A stretch of DNA of 64,000 bases from an uncultured Gemmatimonadota bacterium. GTDB taxonomy: Bacteria > Gemmatimonadota > Gemmatimonadetes > Gemmatimonadales > Gemmatimonadaceae. A model generated the notes under the pieces. It made no database searches. It was not told the origin of the DNA and was given only the letters and a program-made list of their open reading frames with translations. The stretch is taken from contig CAIRYG010000011.1 of assembly GCA_903882745.1 (NCBI GenBank), positions 124,001 through 188,000 on the forward strand, read 5' to 3'. Position numbers and translations under genes: made by a program. Positions 9,065 through 17,534 of this stretch are shown here, in pieces (position 1 is the first letter of the stretch; each line of letters opens with the position of its first letter).

Positions 9065-10312
9065 TCACCGCGTGATAGCGCGAAGACCGCTCGCATCAGC
9101 GACCAAACGCGCGTCGAACCGTGCGCCGCGCGGCGGCATCGGCTCCGAAAGCGTCACGGAAAGATAGTCCTCGGTCAAGCCGTGGCGAGACGGCCCCGGC
9201 CCGATGACCACCACATCCGCATGCCCACCAGCACGCTGGGCGGCGTATGCCGCCGTCTTGCCAGCCACGAGCGTCCGCAGCTCTGAGGCACGCTCGCGCG
9301 CCAGAGGCCCTGGCACCGCGCCCCCCAAGCGCTCGGCGGCCGTGCCCGGGCGCGCCGAATAGGGAAACACATGCAGCGCCGTGAACGGGAGGTCCCGGAC
9401 GAGCGCCACCGTCTGCGCGTGGTCGTCCGCCGTCTCTCCCGGAAATCCCGTGATGACATCACCGCTCAACGCGAACACCGACCGATCGGCCACCAGCTGC
9501 TCAATCGCCGTTCGGTATGTCGCCGCCGTGTACCAGTGGCGCCCCATCCGACGGAGCACCGCATCGGCCCCACTCTGGAGCGGCGCGTGAAGGTGGGGTG
9601 CCACGCGGCGACCACCGTCGCGAAAATGCTCTGCGAGCTCGGCGTCCACCTCCGTGGCCTCGATCGACGTCAACCGAAAGCGAACGTCGGGCACACGATC
9701 AACGAGCAAGGTCACCAGCGCGCCGAGGGATGTCCCGAGGTCAATCCCATAGGTCCCGATGTGCACCCCCGTGAGGACAATCTCCGGGTGCGACTCGGCC
9801 AGCCGGAGCGCCTCGCTCACCAGCGACTCCGCCGCGCGCGAGCGGTTTGCGCCACGGGCGAGGGTCGTCGCGCAGAAGGTGCAATGTTCGTCGCAGCCAT
9901 CCTGCACGCGGAGCAAGGCGCGCGATCCGCTCTGCGTACCCATTGGGGTTAGCGCGGCGGTGCGGTCCAGTCCCAACGCTTCGGCCACGGCTTCCATGTC
10001 GGCGCCGGAGACAAGAGCCTGCACGCCGGGAATCGCGCGCAGGCGACCATCGTCGCGCGCCGAGGCGCACCCCATCACAATCGCGGGAGTGGGCGCGCGA
10101 CCGTCCGCTGTGGACTCACTCGCGGATCGCCGCAACGCCTGTCGCAGATCTGCCTCGGCCTCGGCGGTCACCGCACAGGAGTTCATGACGATCACGTCGG
10201 CATCGCGCGCATCGTCAACGCACTCGCCGCCCGCGGCAAGGACCATCGCGCGAACCGCTTCTGTGTCGTACTGATTGGCGCGGCATCCGAAGGTGCGCAG
10301 GTATGCTTTCAC
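9065..10312 (-). CDS. mtaB: tRNA t6A37 methylthiotransferase, MtaB type
   Basis: Radical-SAM methylthiotransferase (415 aa), converting t6A37 to ms2t6A37 in tRNAs decoding ANN codons. The N-terminal cluster cysteines lie in LRTFGCRANQYDTE, MNSCAVTAEAE and MGCASARD. The SAM-cluster motif is CDEHCTFC in LRVQDGCDEHCTFC. FGCRANQ and the QDGCxxxC context separate MtaB from MiaB and RimO. The C-terminal TRAM domain looks short. The start is GTG at 10312, 7 nt after the histidine-kinase stop, consistent with one transcript. Confidence 0.9.
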   Translation of the reverse strand: MKAYLRTFGCRANQYDTEAVRAMVLAAGGECVDDARDADVIVMNSCAVTAEAEADLRQALRRSASESTADGRAPTPAIVMGCASARDDGRLRAIPGVQALVSGADMEAVAEALGLDRTAALTPMGTQSGSRALLRVQDGCDEHCTFCATTLARGANRSRAAESLVSEALRLAESHPEIVLTGVHIGTYGIDLGTSLGALVTLLVDRVPDVRFRLTSIEATEVDAELAEHFRDGGRRVAPHLHAPLQSGADAVLRRMGRHWYTAATYRTAIEQLVADRSVFALSGDVITGFPGETADDHAQTVALVRDLPFTALHVFPYSARPGTAAERLGGAVPGPLARERASELRTLVAGKTAAYAAQRAGGHADVVVIGPGPSRHGLTEDYLSVTLSEPMPPRGARFDARLVADASGLRAITR

Positions 10313-10319
10313 GCGTCGC

Positions 10320-11507
10320 TCACAAGGGCTTGGATCCCTTTGCGCCGGCTACGGGTTCGAGTGGCAACTGCACAAAGAAGGTACTCCCTTCCCCTTCGGT
10401 GCTTTTCACCCAAATGCGCCCACCGTGTGCTTCGACCGCGAGACGACAAAAGGTGAGGCCGAGCCCTGAACTGCGCACGCGGGGGGCGTTCGGCGACCGC
10501 ACACGCTCGAACTTTCGGAAAATCAGGTCCTGATATTCGTCGGGAATGCCTGGGCCGTTGTCGGTCACGGTGATCAAAATGCCGTTGGTATCCGGACGTG
10601 CCTTGAGCGCGATGGCGACCGGCCCCGCGGAATGCGTGATCGCGTTCTGCACCAAATTCGAGAAGACGCGCTTGATCAGCATCTTGTCGGCGCGGATGAC
10701 CGGTGCGTCGTCGGTGACGTCGGTGGTTGCCGTGGCTCCCTCCTGACGAAACCGGAGCCCCCAATCATAGACAATCTCGGCGAGCAACGCGGCCGGCGCG
10801 ATCGGCTCAGGATTCAGCGTAATCGACTGCTCCTCGATCTTCGCCACTTCCAGCAGATCCTCGATGAGGGTCAGCAAGTCCTCCGCCTTCGCCTCGGCGT
10901 CGGACAGCGCGCGCCCCTGCCGCTCATTCATCTCGCCGAAGTCACCGTCGCGCATCATCTCGAGTGTGGCAAGCACGGAGGTGAGCGGCGTTTTGAGGTC
11001 GTGCACGATCATCTTCATCAGATCGTCGCGCACGCGGGTAAGTTCGCGGAGGCGCTTGAGACTTTCCTCAAGCGCGTCGGTCGCTCCCTTGAGCTTTAGC
11101 AGGGAGCGGACGCGGGCATTGAGCACCAAGCGATGGTGCGGCTTTGTCAGAAAATCATCGGCGCCCGCCTCAATCGCCTTGACCCGATCGGCCGTGTCGT
11201 TGGTGGCGGTGACGAAGATGATCGGAATTCGCGAGGTGCGCGGATCTTTTTTGAGCCGACGACACACCTCGTAGCCGGCGTCACGATCCGGGACGCCGAG
11301 GTCGAGGGCCGGCATCGAGACGTCGAGAATCGCGAGTTCCGGACGGTGCTCAAAGCAGGCGGCAATAGCGCTCGGCCCGTCACTCGCCACAACGGTGCGA
11401 AACCCCAGGGTGGCGAGCTGGTCCACGAGCAACTCGACGTTGGCCTCCACGTCGTCGGCAACCAGAATCAACGGCGAGGAGCCGGCGTCCCTGCTAATGG
11501 CGGCCAT
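10320..11507 (-). CDS. Hybrid receiver-histidine kinase
   Basis: Cytoplasmic two-component protein (395 aa) with the receiver domain first. The receiver (about 10-135) has the acidic pair in LVADDVEAN, the phospho-acceptor aspartate in AILDVSMPALD and a lysine in FLTKPHH. A short coiled coil leads to HisKA with the H-box IVHDLKTPL (near 175). The ATPase domain has N-box NLVQNAITHS, G1 TDNGPGIPDEY and G2 GLGLTFCRLAVEAHGG. No membrane segment or other sensor domain is present, so an upstream kinase may signal through the receiver. ATG 11507 is chosen: earlier starts would overlap the preceding gene and add unrelated residues, but no clear ribosome-binding site is seen. Partner and output are unknown. 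Confidence 0.88.
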   Translation of the reverse strand: MAAISRDAGSSPLILVADDVEANVELLVDQLATLGFRTVVASDGPSAIAACFEHRPELAILDVSMPALDLGVPDRDAGYEVCRRLKKDPRTSRIPIIFVTATNDTADRVKAIEAGADDFLTKPHHRLVLNARVRSLLKLKGATDALEESLKRLRELTRVRDDLMKMIVHDLKTPLTSVLATLEMMRDGDFGEMNERQGRALSDAEAKAEDLLTLIEDLLEVAKIEEQSITLNPEPIAPAALLAEIVYDWGLRFRQEGATATTDVTDDAPVIRADKMLIKRVFSNLVQNAITHSAGPVAIALKARPDTNGILITVTDNGPGIPDEYQDLIFRKFERVRSPNAPRVRSSGLGLTFCRLAVEAHGGRIWVKSTEGEGSTFFVQLPLEPVAGAKGSKPL

Positions 11508-11547
11508 GGGCTCGGCGGTCGCTATGCTCGGGACGCGAAGGAGAAAA

Positions 11548-12681
11548 TCAGGGCCGGATGGCCAGCCCAACACTCAACGTCGTGGCCTTTTCGGTCAGTC
11601 CGCTTGCCGTGCGCGTCGCGAACAACGCGCCGATATCGAGGGCGAACCGCCCCTGCGCGAACGCCAGCCCCACACCGCTCGAGAGACCACTCTCCTTGAC
11701 GGCGTCGGCGGTCGAGGAGAATGGGAGTGTGCGACTCAGCGCGCCGACGCGAAGGGCGATGGGCAAGCCCCCAAGCTTCGGCCCAGCAAACTCGACACCC
11801 GCACTCAGCGTCGTGGCGTCGTGCAAGTTGACCGCAGCACTGCCGAGTCCCTTGAGTGAGCTCCAGCGCTCCGTGTCGTAGCGAACAACAATCGCCGAGC
11901 CGGCAAAGCCTTCGTACGCAGCCGAGACGCCGAGACGCATCGGGACGCGCCCTTCGCCGACGAGCGTGCTGTCGCCGGCGCGCACCTGCATCGGACCACC
12001 GAGGCGAATAGACCCGGCCACATTGAGGTGCTCGACCGGTGTCCCGGTGATCCCGAGGGACAGGGCTTGTCCGAAGTAGGTAATCGTGCTGGCGTTGGTG
12101 TAGCTGCCGATTTTCAGCGTGTCGTCAAAGTCCCGGGCCAAGAGCACCTTGTTCTGGCCGGGAAGCACGTGCAGGCCAAGTCCGATGGACAGCTTGGGAT
12201 TAATGGCCCACGCCAGGGCGAGCCGCGCGTCATTGATACCACCCGTGCTCTGAGCGGTGGCGTGCGACGGCGTGCGAACACCACCGAGCATCAACGTGTC
12301 GTCGTAGGAGTTCGTCCACGTACGATCGAGATAGCTCGTAAACGACATACCAACGGTAAAATCCTCGTACTTGGCGGTTACGCCAAAGAGGGGGAATCGC
12401 GCCGTGGTGTTGGTAAAGGTGCCGTTCCCAGCATTCAACGAGCGGAACTCCGGCGAATACTGCACCCACGCGCCGGACCGGATGCCAATGCCGAGTGCTG
12501 CGGGGTTGATCGGGCTCTGCAGGTCGAACTCGCCAACCGCGCCGCCGAGCGAGAGCGCTCGGGTGCTGAGTTCACCGAACGGATAGCCGAAGCCCTGGGT
12601 GCTCAGTGCACCCTGTGCCGTGAGCGACGACACGCACAGGACGCCAGCGGCCGCGACTGCGACAATGCGACGGATGGACAT
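11548..12681 (-). CDS. Predicted outer-membrane beta-barrel protein
   Basis: Secreted protein (377 aa) with a signal peptide (IVAVAAAGVLCVSSLTAQG, likely cleaved after about residue 22). The rest is amphipathic, glycine-rich strands with many aromatic ends, as in FadL/PorV-type outer-membrane proteins. STRALSLGGAVGEFD and SPINPAALG resemble the start of PorV/PorQ-like barrels. It ends TTLSVGLAIRP, without a C-terminal phenylalanine. ATG 12681 overlaps the stop of the lipoprotein gene by 1 nt (TGATG), so lipoprotein and barrel are likely coupled and may act together at the outer membrane. The ligand is unknown. Confidence 0.75.
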   Translation of the reverse strand: MSIRRIVAVAAAGVLCVSSLTAQGALSTQGFGYPFGELSTRALSLGGAVGEFDLQSPINPAALGIGIRSGAWVQYSPEFRSLNAGNGTFTNTTARFPLFGVTAKYEDFTVGMSFTSYLDRTWTNSYDDTLMLGGVRTPSHATAQSTGGINDARLALAWAINPKLSIGLGLHVLPGQNKVLLARDFDDTLKIGSYTNASTITYFGQALSLGITGTPVEHLNVAGSIRLGGPMQVRAGDSTLVGEGRVPMRLGVSAAYEGFAGSAIVVRYDTERWSSLKGLGSAAVNLHDATTLSAGVEFAGPKLGGLPIALRVGALSRTLPFSSTADAVKESGLSSGVGLAFAQGRFALDIGALFATRTASGLTEKATTLSVGLAIRP

Positions 12682-14012
12682 CACGGCACTCCGTAAGTGG
12701 ACTTTGGCACGTACGTGATTCGCATCGAGGGGCGCGTCGCGAGCGGACCACTCGTCGAGAAGAAGCGCGCTTCCATGGGCGTTAAGAACTCATCCCGCGC
12801 CTTCAAGATCACCGCGCGGGGCGGTTGATTGATGAGCGACGTTTGCGCGCCCCACGCCCGGACGAGCGTGTACATCTCGAGGGTCTTGAGCCCTGAGTCG
12901 GCCGGCGACACAATGAGCGAGTCGAGGACCAAGAGCCCCGCCGCAGAAATAATGTCGGAGGCGCGGTAGAGATCCGTGACCGCCGGCCCGGCGAGCCCAA
13001 CATGCGCATGCACCACCATGGAATCCCGAAGGCTTCCGAGCTTCACGGGTCGTTGCGTCAGCAGGAGCGTGGCGCGGATGATCGTGGTCGAGTCGCTGAT
13101 GTACCGCGGAATGTTGAACCGCAGATAGGCTCGGCGACCCGGCGTGCCGCCCACCGCAAAGGTCCCCGTGGTGGCCGCCACGTTGTACTTGGCGACCAAC
13201 GTGTAGTCCTGCAGGTCGCGCTTCACTTCGGCCGGATCAATCGGCACCGACGAAATCGGATAGACCACCAACGCCTTCACCAGCGTGTCCTCTGACGGCT
13301 TATAGCTCACCGTGGCCGGCGTCCCTGTTTCCATCGAACCCGCGCGGAGCCAGACAGAGCCCGTGCCAGAAATCTTGATGCCGACGCGGAGATGCTTGGC
13401 GTTGACGATCTTGTCGAGCACTGCCGAATCCGCGAGCGGGATATAGGTGGTGTCGGTGAACGCCGAGCTGTCGATCGTCTTTCCGCCAATCCACCGACTC
13501 GCGATAAAGTTGGCCAGCACCGCCGCAGAGTTTGTATCCGAGGGCTCATCAACATCGTAGATGTCGAAGGTGACCTTGGACGGCAAATGACGACCCGCGG
13601 TACTGAAGACCAACTTGAGCATGCTCGAGTCGACGCGGACCACTTTCTGAATCGTGTCATTCGGCGGCGAGAACGCCGTCAGCAATGAGTCGAACCGCAC
13701 GATGCCGCGCGTGTCGATCGTGTCGCCGCGCATGGCAAGGAGCAGGCCGGAGTCTGCGCCGCGCTGCGGATACCCAAAGTACGTCGAGTCAAAGGCGAGC
13801 ACTGGGGTGATGACGGTGTCGCGCACCGTGATCGATTGGCCCGCGCAGAGCACGGGACAGCCCTTCCCCGTGTCGATGTTCTCGGCACACGCACCGACAA
13901 TGCCGACCAGGAGGATGAGGAGCAGCGCCGACACTCGGCGCCAATGGCGCGGAGGGAGGGCGGAGGTCCGCAGCGGAGCGGCCACTGAGGCCGACGTCGC
14001 GGCTGATTTCAT
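12681..14012 (-). CDS. Predicted outer-membrane-type lipoprotein of unknown function
   Basis: Lipoprotein (443 aa). After a basic N-region and a hydrophobic stretch (SALLLILLVGIVGAC) comes a lipobox VGAC at about residue 45; the next residue is Ala rather than Asp, which favours outer-membrane sorting. The mature protein is beta-rich. RRAYLRFNIPRY followed by TTIIRATLLLTQRPV resembles DNRLRE/disaggregatase-repeat surface domains, but this is only a pattern match. ATG 14012 overlaps the cdd stop by 4 nt (ATGA); longer starts add a frame antisense-like to cdd and were rejected. The adjacent barrel protein is the likely partner. Confidence 0.72.
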   Translation of the reverse strand: MKSAATSASVAAPLRTSALPPRHWRRVSALLLILLVGIVGACAENIDTGKGCPVLCAGQSITVRDTVITPVLAFDSTYFGYPQRGADSGLLLAMRGDTIDTRGIVRFDSLLTAFSPPNDTIQKVVRVDSSMLKLVFSTAGRHLPSKVTFDIYDVDEPSDTNSAAVLANFIASRWIGGKTIDSSAFTDTTYIPLADSAVLDKIVNAKHLRVGIKISGTGSVWLRAGSMETGTPATVSYKPSEDTLVKALVVYPISSVPIDPAEVKRDLQDYTLVAKYNVAATTGTFAVGGTPGRRAYLRFNIPRYISDSTTIIRATLLLTQRPVKLGSLRDSMVVHAHVGLAGPAVTDLYRASDIISAAGLLVLDSLIVSPADSGLKTLEMYTLVRAWGAQTSLINQPPRAVILKARDEFLTPMEARFFSTSGPLATRPSMRITYVPKSTYGVP

Positions 14013-14419
14013 AGGTGGGGCAAGGACTGAGGCGTGAACGGAGACGGCAAAAGGTCGGCCAGCGACCAAATCGTCTCCGCACCCGCGGTGGTCACGCTGA
14101 TAATCTCGAGCTGCGAGGAAAACTCCACCAACGCTTGACGGCAGACGCCGCACGGCGGGGTGGGATGTTCGGCTTCGGTGATAATGACGACGTGAGAGAA
14201 CACACGGTGCCCCGCGGCAACGGCCGCGGCGAGCGCCCCACGTTCGGCGCAGATGCCCGCCGGATACGAAGAATTCTCGACGTTGCATCCCGGGAAAATG
14301 GTACCATCGGCCGAGAGCAATGCCGCACCGACCTGAAACCGCGAGTAGGGCGCGTAGGCGCGCGCACGCGCCTGCACTGCCGCGTCACGCAACGCCTGAA
14401 GGTGCGGCGTGGCGATCAC
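14009..14419 (-). CDS. cdd: Cytidine deaminase
   Basis: Zinc-dependent homotetrameric cytidine deaminase (136 aa) for pyrimidine salvage. Zinc ligands are the cysteine of NSSYPAGICAERGALAAA (C-A-E, with the catalytic glutamate) and the PPCGVCRQ pair; FQVGAALLSADG forms the substrate-binding strand. GTG at 14419 overlaps the deoB stop by 4 nt (GTGA) and gives the family's normal length. The frame is open to 14482, but that would overlap deoB by more than 60 nt. It works beside phosphopentomutase in nucleoside catabolism. Confidence 0.94.
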   Translation of the reverse strand: MIATPHLQALRDAAVQARARAYAPYSRFQVGAALLSADGTIFPGCNVENSSYPAGICAERGALAAAVAAGHRVFSHVVIITEAEHPTPPCGVCRQALVEFSSQLEIISVTTAGAETIWSLADLLPSPFTPQSLPHL

Positions 14420-15597
14420 GACCCCACCGCCATGGTACCCAAAAAGGAACTTCCCTTCCCGCGGAACTGCAGACCGAACCACTCAGCCACCGTCGCCCCC
14501 ACATCGGAGAAGGTCTGACGATCGCCGAGCGCGACGGGGCAAACACGCGCGCCGGCGGCCAGCACGGGGACATTCTCCCGGGCGTGGTCGGACGAGGGCG
14601 TGGTCGGATCGTTCCCGTGGTCGGCGGTAATCAGTAGCAAATCATCCTCGTGAAGGGCGGACACCAGCGCGGGCAGCGCCGCGTCAAATGCCTGCAATGC
14701 TGTATAGAACCCCGAAACATCGTTTCGGTGCCCGTATAGTTGATCGAAATCTACTAGGTTGGCGAACAGGAACCCACTTCCGGAGGCCATCCAGTCCCCA
14801 ATTCGGGCAATTCCGTCCGGATTTCCGGTCGTATGCCCCCCCTCGAGCCCCCGTTTCGCAAAAAGATCGTCCACCTTCCCGACCCCAGTCCTCGGGATCC
14901 CAGCCGCCGCCAGCGCGTCGAGCAACGTCTCGCCAACCGGATCAATCGAGTAGTCGCGCCGATTCGTCGTGCGCTGCCAGTTTCCGCTGGTCCCGGAAAA
15001 CGGGCGCGCAATGACCCGGGAGCAGTTGTGCGGTGCCACGAGCATCGCACGAGCGATCTCGCAGGCCGCATACAACTCCGCAAGTGGAATCACCGATTCA
15101 TGCGCCGCAATCTGGAACACCGAGTCGGCCGAGGTATACACGATCCACGAGCCGGTGCGCGCATGCTCGTCGCCCCATCGATCCAGCATCGCGGTGCCGC
15201 TTCCGACCTCGTTGGCAATGACCTCGCGTCCGGTGCGCGCGGCAAACTCCGCGATCACCTCAGCGGGAAAGCCGCGCGGATAGGTGGGAAACGGCTCAGC
15301 CAGATGCAGCCCCGCGAGTTCCCAGTGCCCCGTGGTGCTGTCCTTGCCCTTGGACTGCGGCTGCAGCGCGCCGTAGGCCATAGTGGGGGCCGACACCGCT
15401 CGCATGCCGTGCAACGGCCGAATCAGCCCAAGGCCGGCCGCCTCGAGGTTTGGGAGGTGGAGTCCGCCAACCGCACGCGCAATGTTGCCGAGCGTGTCGC
15501 TGCCAAGGTCACCGTAGGCTGCGGCATCGCGTGCCGCGCCGATGCCGACACCGTCGAGCACAATGATCGCCGCGCGACGCACGTTCATATCAGCCAT
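14416..15597 (-). CDS. deoB: Phosphopentomutase
   Basis: Alkaline-phosphatase-superfamily phosphopentomutase (393 aa), interconverting ribose- or deoxyribose-1-phosphate and the 5-phosphate, so nucleoside sugars can enter the pentose pathway. Metal-binding segments are IIVLDGVGIGAARD near the N-terminus, KGKDSTTGHWELAG with the phosphorylated threonine, and LLITADHGNDPTTPSSDH near the C-terminus. ATG 15597 overlaps the alr stop by 8 nt; ATG 15588 is a possible alternative. It joins cdd here and purine nucleoside phosphorylase at 57-58 kb in one salvage pathway. Confidence 0.96.
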   Translation of the reverse strand: MADMNVRRAAIIVLDGVGIGAARDAAAYGDLGSDTLGNIARAVGGLHLPNLEAAGLGLIRPLHGMRAVSAPTMAYGALQPQSKGKDSTTGHWELAGLHLAEPFPTYPRGFPAEVIAEFAARTGREVIANEVGSGTAMLDRWGDEHARTGSWIVYTSADSVFQIAAHESVIPLAELYAACEIARAMLVAPHNCSRVIARPFSGTSGNWQRTTNRRDYSIDPVGETLLDALAAAGIPRTGVGKVDDLFAKRGLEGGHTTGNPDGIARIGDWMASGSGFLFANLVDFDQLYGHRNDVSGFYTALQAFDAALPALVSALHEDDLLLITADHGNDPTTPSSDHARENVPVLAAGARVCPVALGDRQTFSDVGATVAEWFGLQFRGKGSSFLGTMAVGS

Positions 15598-16669
15598 AGA
15601 TCCTCGGCAGCCGCTGACGTAGCCCGGTCAGCAACTCGTACGGACTCAACCCACAGGCCGCCCCGACCTGTTCGGCCGTGATGAGGTGATCACCCGCGCG
15701 CCCCATCACCGTCACGATGTCGCCAACGGCGCAGGGCACGTCGGTGACATCGAGCATCGTCATGTCCATGGTGACGTTCCCAGCGACCGGCACCTCGCCG
15801 CCGTTCAACAGCACGCGCCCCACATTGCTCAGCGATCGGCGATACCCGTCGGCATAGCCTAGCGGAATCGTTGCAACCGTCGATTCGCGCGTCGCACGCC
15901 AGGTGGCGTCGTAGCTCACCGACTCCCCGGGCCGCACGGTTCGCAGTTCCACCACGCGTGCGCGAACGTGAGCCACCGGCTCCGGCTGCAGCGCGGCGCC
16001 AGACCCCACGCCGTACAGGAACACCCCGGGGCGGACGAACGACCAGGCACTCGGCGACCGGCGCACTGTCGCCGCGCTATTGTCGGCGTGCACGAGAGCC
16101 GGGCGCGCGGGCAGCGCAGCCAGGGCATCACGGAACCGCTGCTCTTGCAGCTCCATCGACCCGTCGTCGAGCTCGGATGAATGGAAGTGCGTGAATGCGC
16201 CAACCGGTGGCGCCGCACGGAGCAACTCGGCCAGATCACCGACCGTGTCCCAGCGCGCACCCGCGCGGTGCATCCCGGTATCGATCGCGAGATGCCAGTC
16301 ACCGCCCCCCTGCTCGCGCCAGGAGGCGATCGCGGCAGCACTTCCGAGGGTCGGCGTAAGTCCAGCCGCACGTGCCGCCATGAGGTCAGCGGGCGTGAGC
16401 GGCGAGAAGACCAGCACAGGGCGCACCACACCCAGCGCGCGGAGCTCCTCGCCCTCGCGCACGGTGGCAACACCGAACCCCACAAGCTCGAGCGGCTCGA
16501 GGGCACGCGCCGCCTGAGCCGCGCCCAAACCGTAGGCATCGGCCTTGATCATGGGTAGCAGTGGCACGCCAGCGTGGCGGGCCACCATCTCCCCATTGCG
16601 ACGCAGCGCGCTGAGATCGACATCGACCCAAGCGCGCAAGCGAGAGGACTCTATAGATTGCACGGTCAT
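15590..16669 (-). CDS. alr: Alanine racemase
   Basis: PLP-dependent alanine racemase (359 aa), supplying D-alanine for peptidoglycan. The PLP lysine is in LLPMIKADAYGLGA (near residue 43) and the opposing catalytic tyrosine in ESVSYDATW (near 255). DTGMHRAGA and GNVTMDMTMLDVTD are further family motifs. It is the first gene of the long alr-deoB-cdd-lipoprotein-barrel-kinase-mtaB-miaB run and is divergent from mazG, with only 30 nt between the two starts, so the promoters must overlap or lie inside the opposite gene. Confidence 0.95.
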   Translation of the reverse strand: MTVQSIESSRLRAWVDVDLSALRRNGEMVARHAGVPLLPMIKADAYGLGAAQAARALEPLELVGFGVATVREGEELRALGVVRPVLVFSPLTPADLMAARAAGLTPTLGSAAAIASWREQGGGDWHLAIDTGMHRAGARWDTVGDLAELLRAAPPVGAFTHFHSSELDDGSMELQEQRFRDALAALPARPALVHADNSAATVRRSPSAWSFVRPGVFLYGVGSGAALQPEPVAHVRARVVELRTVRPGESVSYDATWRATRESTVATIPLGYADGYRRSLSNVGRVLLNGGEVPVAGNVTMDMTMLDVTDVPCAVGDIVTVMGRAGDHLITAEQVGAACGLSPYELLTGLRQRLPRIYG

Positions 16670-16699
16670 TCCCAGAACTCGGAAGCTAGGGAGCGCTCA

Positions 16700-17503
16700 A
16701 TGGCCATGCAAGACGACCAGTCGAAAAAATCGCTCGACGATGCCCTCGCCATCATGCGTGATTTACGCACGCGTGATGCCTGGGATCGCGCCCAAACCCA
16801 CGACTCGCTCCGCCCGTACCTGAGCGAAGAGGCCCACGAACTCGACGACGCCATACGTGCCGGCAACGACGCCGAGTTGCGGAGCGAGCTCGGCGATGTA
16901 CTCCTGCAGGTGCTCTTTCACGCGATTATCGCGGAAGAGCGTGGCGCGTTTGATATCCACGACGTCGCGGGCTCGCTCGTCCATAAAATGGTGTCGCGGC
17001 ACCCCTGGCTCTACGGCGACTCGCCGGAGCGCGAGCCCTGGGAGCAAATGAAATCCAAAACGCGGAAGTCGCTCGCCGAGGGGCTTCCGGCGGGGCTTCC
17101 TTCACTGCACCGCGCGCATCGGCTGCAGGAACGGGCCGCCGGCGTGGGCTTCGATTGGCCGGACGTGCGCGGCCCGATCGACAAAGTGCGCGAGGAGCTC
17201 GTGGAAGTCGAAGAGGTCATCGCCGAGCATGGGGCGCAGTTCGACACGCATGGCGTGCCGAGTGGTGATCCCCGCCACGAGCAGCTCGAAGGGGAGCTGG
17301 GCGACCTCCTGTTTGCCGTGGTGAATCTCTGCCGAAAGGCAGGGACGCATCCCGCGCTCGCACTCGACAAGGCGAACGCGAAATTCCAGCGGCGCTTCGA
17401 AGCGGTGGAACGGATCGCGCGCGCACGCGGCGTTGACGTGAAGACCGCCGGCCTTGAGGTCCTCGATACGATCTGGGACGAGGTCAAGGCCGAGGAGAAG
17501 TAG
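16700..17503 (+). CDS. mazG: Nucleoside triphosphate pyrophosphohydrolase
   Basis: Two-domain MazG (267 aa), hydrolysing NTPs and dNTPs to monophosphates plus pyrophosphate; it is thought to clear aberrant nucleotides. Both alpha-helical MazG domains carry the magnesium-binding pattern: EEAHELDDAI with ELGDVLLQVLFHA in the first, and EELVEVEEVI with ELGDLLFAVVNLCRK in the second. DPxWD-like RTRDAWDRAQTHDSL marks the N-terminus. ATG 16700 has GGGAG 7 nt upstream; a second ATG lies 6 nt downstream. It is one of only two plus-strand genes in the window and converges on asnS. Confidence 0.95.
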   Translation: MAMQDDQSKKSLDDALAIMRDLRTRDAWDRAQTHDSLRPYLSEEAHELDDAIRAGNDAELRSELGDVLLQVLFHAIIAEERGAFDIHDVAGSLVHKMVSRHPWLYGDSPEREPWEQMKSKTRKSLAEGLPAGLPSLHRAHRLQERAAGVGFDWPDVRGPIDKVREELVEVEEVIAEHGAQFDTHGVPSGDPRHEQLEGELGDLLFAVVNLCRKAGTHPALALDKANAKFQRRFEAVERIARARGVDVKTAGLEVLDTIWDEVKAEEK

Positions 17504-17509
17504 GTCGAG

Positions 17510-17534
17510 CGGCTGCACCCTATGGGCGCAGCCG
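17510..17534. terminator. Hairpin between convergent mazG and asnS
   Basis: CGGCTGC and GCAGCCG form a 7-bp stem with an inner CCC/GGG pair and TAT loop, symmetrical for both strands and overlapping the asnS stop. No T-run follows on either strand, so its role as a bidirectional terminator is tentative. Confidence 0.35.

Noticed and set aside
7619-9286. 555-codon plus-strand frame
   Set aside because: Shadow of miaB and mtaB.
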